Shown here in pieces: positions 32,307 through 43,088 of a DNA stretch of 64,000 bases. Both the position numbers and the translations under genes were made by a program. Within the stretch, counting starts at the first letter, position 1; each line of letters begins with the position of its first letter. This stretch comes from Whalleya microplaca (Eukaryota; Ascomycota; Sordariomycetes; Xylariales; Xylariaceae), in the NCBI GenBank assembly GCA_022497155.1, contig MU385789.1, forward strand, positions 1 through 64,000, written 5' to 3'. The notes beneath the pieces are model-generated. The model was not told the origin of the DNA and did not search any database. It worked only from the letters and a program-made list of their open reading frames with translations.

Positions 32307-34850
32307 ATGAGTTCTATATCCCTCAGCATGCATTTCGCAATAATATACTTGTCCATTAGCCTTCAGTTGTTCCTTATCTCTGCATACCCCCAGAGAGGGG
32401 AAAAGACCGCACAGACCCGTGACAACGACTCGCCAGATTATCACGCCAATGCTGGTGTCCTCCAGTATGTGAACCCTAAAATCGGCACATATGGCATTTC
32501 ACCAAATGAGAATGGCGGAATGATTCCATCTGTATCTGTGCCATTTGGTATGACGCGTTGGACACCGCAAACCCGTGAGAACTACATCTCTCAGGCGCCC
32601 TATCACGACGCAGATGCTTATATCCATGGGTTCCAAGCTACACATCAACCTGCAATCTGGATGGGCGAGTTGGGTCAGGTAGTGTTGACACCTGGATGGA
32701 GCAAAGAAGTCAAGCCGCTTTTCCACCAGCGCGGCCTGGCATTTCTCAAGGAGGACGAAATCAGCACGCCCTACGTGTATGAGGTCGGTTTGGACGCAGA
32801 TACGACTGGTGAACACGGTTGGGACCTCACAGAACAAGCTGCAGGTGGAGGGCCAGTTCCCGGAGGTGCCAGCTCGGCTTCTGATGATGTCCGTGATGGC
32901 GCAAATGGACGTATCAGAAAGAGAGATCATGCATCTGGGGACAAGGTCCGCCAAATTCGAGTTGGCATGAGTGCATCTGCTCACACGGGTCATTTGCGTC
33001 TCGATTTTCAGGACGTCGGAGCGAATGCGACGCAGAATCGCGTGGAGCCCTACGTGTTTGTACAAGTGTCCCGCCAAAATTGGACCGGACATGTTCAAAT
33101 TGACCCTGCCAAGCAAGAGATCTCTGGTAGCAATCCGCAACGGCAGGATTACCGATTGGGACCCGACCAGCCAGCGTCTTTCCAAGGCCACTTCGTCTCT
33201 CAATTCTCCGAGCCCTTTGCTTCTTACGGAACTGCAATCGGAGGGAATATCTCGACCGAAAGCCAGAGTGCCTCAGGGGAATTACTTGGTGCATATGTTA
33301 AATTTCACTCGAATACGACAAGAGTGGAGGTTCGTACCGGTGTATCTTTCATTAGCATCGAGCAAGCGCGAAAGAATCTTGATATTGAGAGCTCCAATGG
33401 TGCTTCGTTCGAGAACACCATCGAGAATGCGAAGTCGTCCTGGCTGGAGAAGCTTGGACGTGTGACAATAGAAGGTGTGAACTCTACCGATGAGGAGCAT
33501 GACCCTCTTAAGATCTTTTACACTGGACTTTTCCATGCTCTGCAATATCCGAGTGATTTTTCAGAACCAACTAGCAACAAATCAGACTCCCCGCGCCAAT
33601 TCTATAACGGATACTTAGACAGAGTCCAGGAAACCAATGAGTCCTATTACCAGTCCTGGTCTATCTGGGACACCTACAGAGCCGAGCATTCTCTCTTGAC
33701 ACTCTTTGCCCCCGAGCGTGTCAACAATATGATGCGTTCGCTACTTCATATCTTCGACTGGACTGGGAGATTGCCTATGTGGGCCAACATGGTCGAGACT
33801 AATATCATGATTGCGACAAATGCTGATGCTGTTCTGGCTAATGCAATATCGCGTGGCTTTCGTTCTTTTGATATCCAGAAAGCTTGGGCTGCTGTGCGTA
33901 AGGATGCGTATGAGCCTCCGGAAAATGACACAGGATTATTATATTACGATCGCGAACCGGATACTTCGTATGAAGCGCGAGCTGGATTAACTAGTTACAT
34001 GGACCATGGTTGGGTTGACAATGATGGCTGGTCGGAATCAGCCTCGCGAACACTCGACTACGCTTTCAATGACGCCGCGTGTGCCATCGTCGCCCGAGCG
34101 GCGGGTGAAACAGACGAAGCGGAGGCTCTAGAGAAAAGAGCCAAGAACTACGCGACAATCTGGAATTCCGAGACCCAGTTCATGCAAGCACGCAATGCTA
34201 ACGGCACATGGGCTAAAGACACCTGGGGCTGGACTGAGGGCGACAAGTGGGCTTATTCCTTCGATGTTCTACATGATGTAGATGGGCTAGCGGAGTTATT
34301 CACTAACGGCCGCGAGCGTATGAAGGCGAAATTGGACGAGCATTTCGATGGCGGACATAACATGCATAGCAATGAGCCGTCGCACCACATTCCGTATCTG
34401 TACTCGATGATAGGCTATCCAAATGCTGCCGCGGAACGCATCCGCAATCTGGCCTGGGAAAACTACAATGCCACTAGTGCGGGACTCAGTGGTAACGAGG
34501 ATCTCGGACAGATGAGTGCTTGGTATATCTTCTCGGCGCTCGGTTTTTATCCCGTAAACCCAGCTGGCGATGAGTACATTGTCGGCTCACCTTTCTTTGA
34601 GAAGGTCACTTTGAAGCTGCCTGCTAAGATGGTAACAGGCGATGAGATTAACATCGAGGATAGAGATGAAGAGAACTTGATCATTTCGGCACCTGGTGCA
34701 ACGACGAAAGCATACGTTAGAACCATGATCATCGATGGGAAAGTGATAGATGAGCCAGTCATCAGACATTCGGAAATTGTGAATGCAAGATTAATCAAGT
34801 TTATAATGAGCGACACACCAACACTATGGGCCGCACAAGGAGAACTGTAA
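32307..34850 (+). CDS. secreted GH92 alpha-1,2-mannosidase
   Basis: An intronless 847-aa frame from the ATG at 32307; a second Met at 32328 starts right at the hydrophobic core and may be the used start. The signal peptide is MHFAIIYLSISLQLFLISA. The protein shows the GH92 landmarks in order: YVNPKIGTYG and GGMIPSVSVPFGMTRWTPQT near the N-terminus (beta-sandwich), SWSIWDTYRAEHSLLTLFAP (about 450), LPMWAN, the Glu-bearing SNEPSHHIPYLY (about 690) and GNEDLGQMSAWYIFSALGFYP (about 728). GH92 enzymes are calcium-dependent inverting exo-mannosidases that trim alpha-mannose from N-glycans. Many NxS/T sites fit a secreted glycoprotein. A polar insert rich in Gly/Ser and Lys-Arg (GGGPVPGGASSASDD...RIRKRDH, about 190-215) is a linker or processing site. 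The length is normal for the family. Confidence 0.95.
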   Translation: MSSISLSMHFAIIYLSISLQLFLISAYPQRGEKTAQTRDNDSPDYHANAGVLQYVNPKIGTYGISPNENGGMIPSVSVPFGMTRWTPQTRENYISQAPYHDADAYIHGFQATHQPAIWMGELGQVVLTPGWSKEVKPLFHQRGLAFLKEDEISTPYVYEVGLDADTTGEHGWDLTEQAAGGGPVPGGASSASDDVRDGANGRIRKRDHASGDKVRQIRVGMSASAHTGHLRLDFQDVGANATQNRVEPYVFVQVSRQNWTGHVQIDPAKQEISGSNPQRQDYRLGPDQPASFQGHFVSQFSEPFASYGTAIGGNISTESQSASGELLGAYVKFHSNTTRVEVRTGVSFISIEQARKNLDIESSNGASFENTIENAKSSWLEKLGRVTIEGVNSTDEEHDPLKIFYTGLFHALQYPSDFSEPTSNKSDSPRQFYNGYLDRVQETNESYYQSWSIWDTYRAEHSLLTLFAPERVNNMMRSLLHIFDWTGRLPMWANMVETNIMIATNADAVLANAISRGFRSFDIQKAWAAVRKDAYEPPENDTGLLYYDREPDTSYEARAGLTSYMDHGWVDNDGWSESASRTLDYAFNDAACAIVARAAGETDEAEALEKRAKNYATIWNSETQFMQARNANGTWAKDTWGWTEGDKWAYSFDVLHDVDGLAELFTNGRERMKAKLDEHFDGGHNMHSNEPSHHIPYLYSMIGYPNAAAERIRNLAWENYNATSAGLSGNEDLGQMSAWYIFSALGFYPVNPAGDEYIVGSPFFEKVTLKLPAKMVTGDEINIEDRDEENLIISAPGATTKAYVRTMIIDGKVIDEPVIRHSEIVNARLIKFIMSDTPTLWAAQGEL

Positions 34851-34949
34851 TAGTTTCATGAAATATCCTAAACAAGGTAAAATATACATATCTGTACATA
34901 TCCTCAGTCGTATCTTCCTAGGTGTCATAAATCTTTCAATCTGAATTGT

Positions 34950-34972
34950 CCCCCCCCCGCTCCCCCCCCCCC
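34950..34972 (-). repeat. poly-C/poly-G tracts in convergent 3' ends
   Basis: Nine C (34950-34958), GCT-type break, then eleven C (34962-34972). On the minus strand these are G-runs beginning four bases after the vWA stop codon, so they fall in that transcript's 3' UTR and could form a G-quadruplex. Confidence 0.7.
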
Positions 34973-34976
34973 GTCT

Positions 34977-37770
34977 CTAATCTAACGGTGCAATATCAAT
35001 GACGCTTCGGCTTGATACGTCCGTGGTATCCCGAGAACTTTCCGCCGGTGGGCTAGGGTTTGGCAAAATGAACCCCTTTCCATTTAGTTCTTTCTTTGCA
35101 AGCTCGATGATCTCACTTTTCTTAACTGCATCAGGCATCTTCCCGCTGATGTAGTTTGCGGCCTTCATCTGAATTAGATCCCAAAGACTTTTATGATGTT
35201 GAAAATCGCGCTCGAGTAAAACCATCACAAAAATGGTGTAAGCCGCCTGGCTAGAACAAGGCTGTAGAAGCCCAAATATCTAGGTTGTGTACTTTTCAAC
35301 GAGCTGAACAACATCAACCACATCTTTCTCAAATATGCCACTAATATCGGATTTTATACTGCCATCAAATTGCTGATAGGTAACGAGCGACGTAATTATT
35401 TGTCCCTGCAGAGTGGCATACATATTAAAGTCTGTATACGGCAATCTTGGAGCCGTTTGTGTGCTCGGATATGAACTATAAACCACTTCCTTCCCGAGGA
35501 CCTCCTTAAGCGGGCGAACGGTTCTTTTTCTTGGGTACATCGATCCCCTAGCGTGTGTGGGTTTTTCCTCGTTATTTCCGGAGTAAGGACGGATAGATTG
35601 GTTGTTATTTGATTTTTGTTGTAGAGTCCTGCAGATTCCCCGTGGCTTTAGCAGATTCGAGTCGTTATCAGCCACATGAACTTGCAAGATAGCATCCGTA
35701 GCTAGATCGTTACCCTCAGACATGATGCATTCCTCCTTCAAGAGGAAACTTGTATATCGAGACATGATTGAATATCTGCATGCAATCTTTTCAACCAGTG
35801 CTTTTCTATGTGTTGACTCCTCAGGTAACCCTAACCCACGACTCGTGACATCTGCTGGTAGTGGAAGTTCTAGATCACCAATAATTGCCCGAGCAGCAAG
35901 GTTATGGATAACGGTGTCGGTGTTCTCCAGTATATCTAACGGGATGACCTTACAAAGACGAGTACCGTCGAGTTGGGAAGCTTCGAGGGTGATGCTCCTC
36001 ATCCCCTCCGGTAACGATTCAGTTGTGAAGATCCAAAACATTCGGTTTATCTGGAAGAGGTTGAGACCCTCCATCCGTGGAGGCGATGTAAGAACTCCCT
36101 CCTCGAATGAACAGTGACTGAGATTCACTTTCAGTGAACCAACATGGTCCGTAAGAGCTGCTTTTAGCATAGCAACTATGCGGTCTTCCCAGCCATCGCG
36201 GCATGCCTTAGGAATGACTTCAGAATACCCACCACCTTGCATGGCTATTCCCTCTACTAGGGCATGCGAAACGTGGGTGCCGATCCCAAGCGCAAAGAAG
36301 CGGACAGAGCTTTCTCTGGTATTCTTAACCAACTTGAGGATTTCTTCCAGTCGCCAGACCTCCCCATCTGTTAGGATAATAATGTCGCACGGGGATAACA
36401 GATCTGCCGCTTTGAGCATTGCGTCAAGTGAGGCCAATAGCTCGGTTCCGCCCAAATTAGCTTGGAACTTGTTTTGCACATGATATAATGCTTCCTCTAG
36501 CGACCACTCGTTGTAGAGTTGGGATTTCTCCCAAATCGATTCGTAACAACTTCCAAACGACCACACATTGAATTTTCGACCAACAGGGATTCCCTTATGT
36601 AGGAACATCATAGACAATTTCAGAGTGTCCATTTTGTCTGCCATAGAACCATATCTGTCAACTAAGAATAGCACCTCACCGTGTCCTATTCGTTCGTTTG
36701 TCATCACGAAAGATGGAGGAATTGTTACGATCATAGCCATCTGATTTTTAAAGACCGGGTGAGACTCAACCCAGGCATGAGAAGACTCTAGCCCTGTGGA
36801 AGATTCGGTCTCAATGTTGATGATAAAGTCCTTGCCCAAAAAGTTTTCGGTGGAGCATAGCTTTACCATAGCAGTTTGTATACCAGATCCCTCGTCGTAA
36901 TCAGCAAGGCCATCCCATTTAGAGACTTTGCCCTTGCTAGGGTGATGCTCCACCTGTATCTTATGAGTGTCACTCGTGATCTGCGCAATCTTGTCGGCGT
37001 CTGTGACTTTAACTTGCAGCATAGAGGACGGTTGTGAGCCTTGGGAGGTTACTTGCGCGATCTCAGCAGGAGGGTCGCCATACCGACTCGCAATGGCCGT
37101 TGGAAGTGTGAAAGTTGTAATGTTTTTCTCGGACGAAAAGCGATGCTTCAACAGTTGAATGTAAGTAAGCTCCGCCCGAAGTCTTGTGTTTGGAGGAATT
37201 ATCCCAAGCGAAGCGGTAAATATTTCGGGAGTATTCTGTTCGAGCAGTGCCCTAACATGGCGCTCTTCGACCGCTTTCTGGAAGGCCTCTCGTGCTTCAT
37301 CCTTTGGATGGGCTTCGGCTCTTAAGATCTTTTCCCGGCCAAGCCGGCAGCTAAAGCTCGTGACTGTGCAGCCATTGGGCAATGGAAAGGTGTAAGATCC
37401 TTGGTGGATACGGGTATCGGCATCATTCCAAAAGATTTGCGACACTGTTACTCTTGCCGTGTCTTGGACAATATGTACATCTGTGGAGGCAGAAAGTGGC
37501 GGGAGTAGATTATAAGCAGGCTGCTTAATAACATTGTTGAAGAGCTTCTCATTGGATTGCGGCAGCTGTCTCTTCACCTTAGGAGCAGATGAGAACTTGC
37601 TTTCGACGGAAGAAATTGTGTCAATTTGAGCATTGGTGGCTGTTGTGTTCTATGGAATGTAGTTAGAAGGACCACTCATTGAGAGGAGGTCCTGGTGTTC
37701 TTACGTGTTCGAACTCTGGGGGTAATGGTTCTCGGGGGTCCCAGACAATGCCTGAGGTGAAAACGTTCAT
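34977..37770 (-). CDS. VIT and von Willebrand factor A domain protein, about 898 aa
   Basis: Exons 37770-37705, 37649-35293 and 35250-34977. Intron 1 (55 bp, CTAAC branch) joins DPREPLPPEFEH to NTTATNAQIDT. Intron 2 is short (42 bp as modelled); a 54-bp alternative (35247-35300) also keeps frame. The VIT domain lies at about residues 45-180 (VTVSQIFWND, QGSYTFPLPNGCTV, HPKDEAREAF). The vWA domain is at about 345-530 (VLFLVDRYGSM, NLGGTELL, IIILTDGEVW). The MIDAS first motif should be DxSxS but reads D-R-Y-G-S, with Tyr355 replacing the first Ser. The Thr and Asp of the later motifs are present. The C-terminus (YTIFVMVLLERDFQHHKSLWDLI) matches the family's helical tail. Fungal VIT/vWA proteins resemble PARP4 and inter-alpha-trypsin inhibitor heavy chains; their role is not established. 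No signal peptide is seen. It converges on the GH92 gene with 126 bp between stops. Confidence 0.88.
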
Positions 37771-38599
37771 ACTTTACTACACCTGAAAGCCGTGATTGAT
37801 ACGAATGATATTTCATGGAAGTGTAGCTTAAAGAGACACACGCAAGAGTCAATGGTAGGAGCGGATGCCCGCAGTCCCTGAACATTAAATATTCACCAGC
37901 AACCAGACGGTTTGTATTGAGGCAACTTTAGGCGCCAGCGCATTCGCCTCGTGATACACACTAGTGAGGGAACGCCTCTGTTGATAGGTAATGAACCAAC
38001 TACGATAAATAGGTCTAGCACTCTAGATAACAAGGAGGCCTCTACTTTCTAGACCTCCTTTTACATTGGTAGCACCTGCCAGTCTAGGGGTATCACCAGT
38101 GGAGTAGTGTGATTAGGTAGCCTAAAGTTCAGGCGTAAAAGGGCTTAACCAAGCGCTTTTTACTCTTTAATATTTTTATTATTAACAACTTGCTAGCGGG
38201 TGATCATACGGGTTATATCTAACTGTAAATAACTGCCCTTGAACAGCATAATTTATAAAATAACCTATCGAGCTCTGTTTTCTAACGAGTTTGTTTTAGA
38301 AGCGAGCTTTGGTATCTTGTGCTAGCTTATATGGTACAACTAGGCCTGGAACTTCATGCATATGCCGCTTAGCCTCAAGTTTCCCAAGAGCAGTTATCGG
38401 GAGAATTTGCTTCAGCCAATCAGCACCTCTGTCTTGGCAAAGTATGTAATCTGCCTAGGCATTTTCGCGGCAGGGGGCAGGGAGGCTATGCTCTCGAGTG
38501 TACCAAGCATCAAGCTCCTATTGCATCTCGATTTTGTATTTCTCTTGACTCAAGTTCTCGCTGCTGATTCTTGAGTCTAACTTCCTGTCATTTCTCAAG
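37771..38599. other. shared divergent upstream region with hairpin
   Basis: It separates the leftward vWA gene from the rightward broken gene. AAGGAGG (38032-38038) and CCTCCTT (38054-38060) form a hairpin. No gene is supported. Confidence 0.45.
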
Positions 38600-40934
38600 A
38601 TGTCTTCTCCCGTTTCTATTGGAGATGTGGTTTTGATGATTAAGGTCGCTTGGAAACTAGCTCGGGCATTCACTAAAGGTCGCAAATCTGCACCAGCAGA
38701 GTTCTGCGAAATAGAGAACCAGCTTTACTCGATGAGTGCTGCTCTAGAAGCGATTAAGGATACTCTAGAAAAAGGAGAGACAGGCACGGGGGTCACATCT
38801 CTTTCTTCAAATGGCCGGCCAGCGGCGGACTCAGATTCGAACTCCCAAAGTACAGTCGATCACATCCTCCACAATTGTAGACAGACTTTGACGCACTTGG
38901 AAAGTATTGTTGAGAAGTACAGCGTGATTATTGAGCCGACTGACTCATCCAAACGGAGGTTGGGACGTTGGAACCAGTACATCATTAAGAATTGGAGAAA
39001 GATCGAATGGACAACAGAGAAGGGAGACCTAAGTGCCCTCAGAAGCCAGATAATGATTCACACCAATAGCCTCAATTTGTTATTAGGAGTTTCTATCAAG
39101 TAGGTTTTGTTTATGGCTGTTACGACTTCTAGGATATTGTTATTGACTTGATACAGTTCACAGGCAAGTAACATCCGACAAGCTGTAGAAAAGACTGGGG
39201 GGTTGGTTGAGGAGTTATTTAAGTGGTATACGGACAATCTCAAGGATGTCACGGCGATTTCTAGATCCAGTAATTCCTCAGACATGGTTGGCAAATTGAG
39301 TGCTTGGGATGGAACTGATATTCATGGATTCTTCGAACTAGCCATTGCAACTCCCCAGGGAAGGAGAATACTTTGCCCTCATGCCCGTCTGAATCCCCGA
39401 TGGCATCAATCTTTCCCGAACGACCAATGGGAAGACTTAGGAGCAGGAGTGGAACCAATATTCGCATGTGGCTGTCTGGGCTCTGATATCCCCGAGTCAC
39501 ATCAGGCCACTGTTCAGAAATACGGATGTAAGTACAAATCTCTCCACTTTTGTTTGTTTGTTTGATTTGAACAATTACGCCAACACAATAACAGTATCTC
39601 ATTTAATATTCCCTTATCGACTTGAGGGAAATGAGAGATCTTGGGTCCTCTATAAATCAGTAGACAGAGCTACTAACCAACTTCTGTCCCTATATATCAC
39701 GCACATCAATTCCAGCTGTGGGTGAATGACGTCATTTGAGCCATCAAGACTTCTGCTAATAGTCTATAAGACATCAATTTCCTGGAGGAAACATTTCTTC
39801 AAGTGCTGTCTATGAGTCGAGCAGACGCGATTTTTACTCAGGGCTCTGGCAACAGTCTCTGTTATATACCTCCAGACAGTGAGGAAGAGCGTGTCTTAGC
39901 TTCGATTGTGTGGGAACCTTAGGTCCATATGATATTACTTCCAGCTGACGTTATACTGCCATATGGCAGAGACCTAAGAATCGCACAGAAATCAGTCGAG
40001 TCAGTCACCTTCAGTCATAATGGCAGAAACGAAACTACACCCGTGAATGGGTAGAGAGTATTCAAATCTTGCAATACCAGACTCTCAGCTTAAGTTCGGC
40101 TGCGATAGCGTTTAGGAAGGACCCGTTTCAACCAATGGGGTATGCTGAAGTGTTGATCAAATATAATGAGCAAGATTCAAATCAACAAGATGATGTCATC
40201 AGCACAACTCTTCATTGTAAGTTGGACAACTCATATCAGGTGAGAGCCTAGACTAACTCCCTGTGGCAGTACAACATAATACAAGCCTGGAGCTAGATGA
40301 GATCAATTCAATAATGCTATTGCATTCGATTGAGACAGTGGGGTCCTTTAAGGATGGCAGTACAAAGAACTTTGAAAATGTAGCTGTAGCCATTCAGCTC
40401 ATAAGCAGAGAAGGTATTTGCACTCATATAAATTCCGATATGAAGTCACTAACAACCTTCACTATTGTGACCAGCTGCAAGGGAACTCCACAGAAAGCTT
40501 GAAGATATGCCAATGGAGTTGTTCATTGCGAATTTGCAGTATCCACGACGAGGCGAGAAGGTAGAATTCCACCTGTGAGTACTTCCAATATTTGGAGGGC
40601 AAAGAAAACAATTTGCTAAAGAAGAAACCATCTTAGACAAGCAGCAAGAGTCGAGTGTGAGGATTTGTACATCACCAATGCCGACATAACCGTTGTGCTT
40701 AACAGCCAAGGGAAGTATAGACTTATAATTGTCAGCCGGAACAAATGTACCATCGTGAGCCAAGTTCTTGTCCATGACTTCTTCACATCACCCTCCGAGA
40801 GACCAAACTACACCGGCCAGACGTATGTTGTGCTAGTGGATGAAAACGGAACACGAAAAGTCTTCAACTACAAGCATGGATTCCAGCAATTAAGCTTGAG
40901 CGGTGCAAAAGGTCAGCTCATTGCAGCATCATAA
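38600..40934 (+). pseudogene. broken copy of a conserved fungal protein (Fungal_N-like N-terminal domain)
   Basis: Six exons can be laid out: 38600-39099, 39157-39527, 39595-39721, 39763-40216, 40270-40574 and 40637-40934, all with GT-AG introns of 41-67 bp. The N-terminus (SPVSIGDVVLMIKVAWKLAR, KSAPAEFCEIENQLYSM, HTNSLNLLLG) is the helical domain found at the start of many fungal proteins, some of them STAND-like. The C-terminal part (ILLPADVILP, YPRRGEKVEFHL, ECEDLYITNAD) follows the same family to its normal end. The reading frame is broken by three in-frame stops (TAA 39767-39769, TAG 39920-39922, TAG 40052-40054) and two frameshifts (about 40055-40068 and 40497). The first 300 codons are intact, so a truncated product is possible. 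Function unknown. Confidence 0.82.
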
Positions 40935-41212
40935 GCTATATCATAAAACTGACTCCTCAGGGTATAGAAAACCGTATGTTCAGAATTGCATGGAACAGCA
41001 TGACATTGCGGGCTGTCCAGGGACAGGAGTAATTCGATTCACAGCCCCTGTGCACAAGAATGTCAGCATTGCACAAAATTATGAGGAGCATAGTGGCTGA
41101 ATTAGTGCAATATGAAGCTACCTATAGCGGGCAGAGCCCCATTTACATGTATACAGGTGGCTGTCATATTCAGGTCCATTCAGCTCAATAGGGCATATTT
41201 TAACACATAGAT
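40935..41212. other. 3' flank of the broken gene
   Basis: No further coding signal beyond the last exon; an ordinary spacer up to the LTR-like repeat. Confidence 0.4.
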
Positions 41213-41602
41213 TGTTGAAATAGACGCAGGTTATGAGTATCATCACTAGAGTCGAGAGGAGGGAGAGCCTCCTATATATGAGCCACAGCTTGTTGTTACA
41301 GCACAGGGCCTGTGGGGTGCCCTACAGCTCCCTAAAGCTCCCTGTTGCTGCTGGATACCCCACTAAGCCCCTCACACGTGACCTGTTAAACCACAGGCTT
41401 AGTCAGCCATATTAGATAAGCAGATGAGGAGGTTTTCTTAGGTCAGGCTATTACACAGTTGATTACAGATTGCATGTAGCTGACTTTTTGCTCCTCACCT
41501 TATTATTTTACAGTAATACACACCTATTACTCAGATGCGCCACCTCGTTCCTGAAGCCGCCACACTTGTGGGGCGTCCCAGCTACCTGAATTATCACAGC
41601 TC
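41213..41602 (+). mobile_element. LTR-like repeat fragment, copy C, interrupted
   Basis: It starts TGTTGAAATAGACGCAGG as in copy B. It runs to AGCCACAGCTTGT, is split by the nested LTR at 41294-41564, and resumes GGGGCGTCCCAGCTACC to TGAATTATCACAGC. Removing the insert restores the layout of copies A and B. Confidence 0.75.
41294..41564. mobile_element. nested solo LTR, 271 bp, target duplication CTTGT
   Basis: It begins TGTTACAGCACAGGGCCTGT and ends GAAGCCGCCACA, flanked by CTTGT at 41289-41293 and 41565-41569. TG...CA ends and a 5-bp duplication identify a solo LTR inserted into the older copy C repeat. Confidence 0.88.
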
Positions 41603-41639
41603 CATGTAGACCTGTATAAGTCCCACCCACGGGGTTGGT

Positions 41640-42873
41640 CCCATAGTCCCGTGGGACTCCCATGGGAATTTTTTTTTCCTATGGGAATCCTATAAGACTA
41701 ATAAAAATTAATGGGACTACCTATAATAATTTTACCCACAAGTTAAAAAATACGTAAGACTTTTATAAAATTCTTATAAAAAATTTAGTCCTATTAAGTT
41801 TTATATAAAAAATTAAAATATTAATTAATTATATTATAGCTATTTATAAAAATAAATTTTAATATAATAAAATAATATTAAAATAATTATAAATAATTAA
41901 ATATTATTAAAAACTAACTTTATTATAGCTTATTAATATTTAATTAGTTATATTCCGGCTAATAAGTTAAAATTAAAAAACTATTAAACTTTTTATTATT
42001 TATATTTTTTTAACTTAATTTAAATATTTCTAATTTTAATATACAGTTAGTTATAATAAAAATTAAGTTTTTTTAATAATATTATAAAAATATTAATCCT
42101 TTAAAAAACGCCCTATTTAATAATTTTTAATATAATAAATTAGTTTATAAATAATAATTTTAATATTTTTATCGGACTAATTATTTATATATCCGGGTAA
42201 TAAAAAATAACAATTCGATAACTTTTCAATATTATTATAAAATTATTTTATAATTTTTTATAACATTTTTTAAATCGAATTAAATAACTTTTTATGAAAA
42301 CGGGAATTAAAGAAATTAATATAATATATAATAGAAAAAAAACAAATATTAAGTACCTAATTTATATCTAAAAATTTCTTTAGTTTAATTTAAATAATAG
42401 CTTTATATCCGGTAACTTTAAAAAAAAAGCTGCCGTAAAAATTAAAATATAAATATATTTTATTAATATAAATATTATAATATATTAAATTATTTTATAA
42501 TTATTTTATTAATAACATATTTTAAAGTTATAATAAGTTTAATTTTAATTAGCTTTAATAAATAAAATTATTAAAAATAAATACTATTTCTAATTTTATT
42601 TAAATAAAATACCCAAATGCCGTAAATAATACCGATATTTTTTTATTTTATATAGCGTAATAAAAATTGTTATTTTTAAATTATAATATTAAAAAATATA
42701 AAACAAAATAGATAATATAAAAGAAGTTTTTTTTAGCGATATAAAAAGTTTAGGCAAAAAAATATAAATAAGTTTAAATATATATAGTTTTTTTTATTTA
42801 AATAACTTATTAATTTTATAATATTTTAAACCGATTTTTATTAGTAATAATAAAATTAATAATATTTAATATT
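41640..42873. repeat. RIP-degraded AT-rich sequence
   Basis: Composition changes sharply after about 41690, just beyond a cluster of GTCCCGTGGGAC and TCCCATGGGA palindromes that may be an element end. The rest is almost only A and T with stops in all frames; no element type is recognisable. Confidence 0.75.
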
Positions 42874-43088
42874 TGTCACGTGTTATAAGGGTCTAGGTGG
42901 CTTAGCGACCTAATTCCTGTATATTTTTGTGGAATACTAAGATGGAGGAAAAAGGAAGGAATTTAAACTAAAAGGTCGGCCGAGAAATTTACTATATATA
43001 TTAGGTGTGAGGCTTAAGCTGTAATTACGTAATGTGTATAAATCATACCTTAAATCCTATACCTAATCTCTTATCTTATGCTATAACA
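42874..43088 (-). repeat. 3' LTR of the 42.9-50.2 kb gypsy element
   Basis: It begins TGTCACGTGTTATAAGG and ends GCTATAACA, matching 49948-50162 over its full length with mostly transition differences. Confidence 0.92.
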
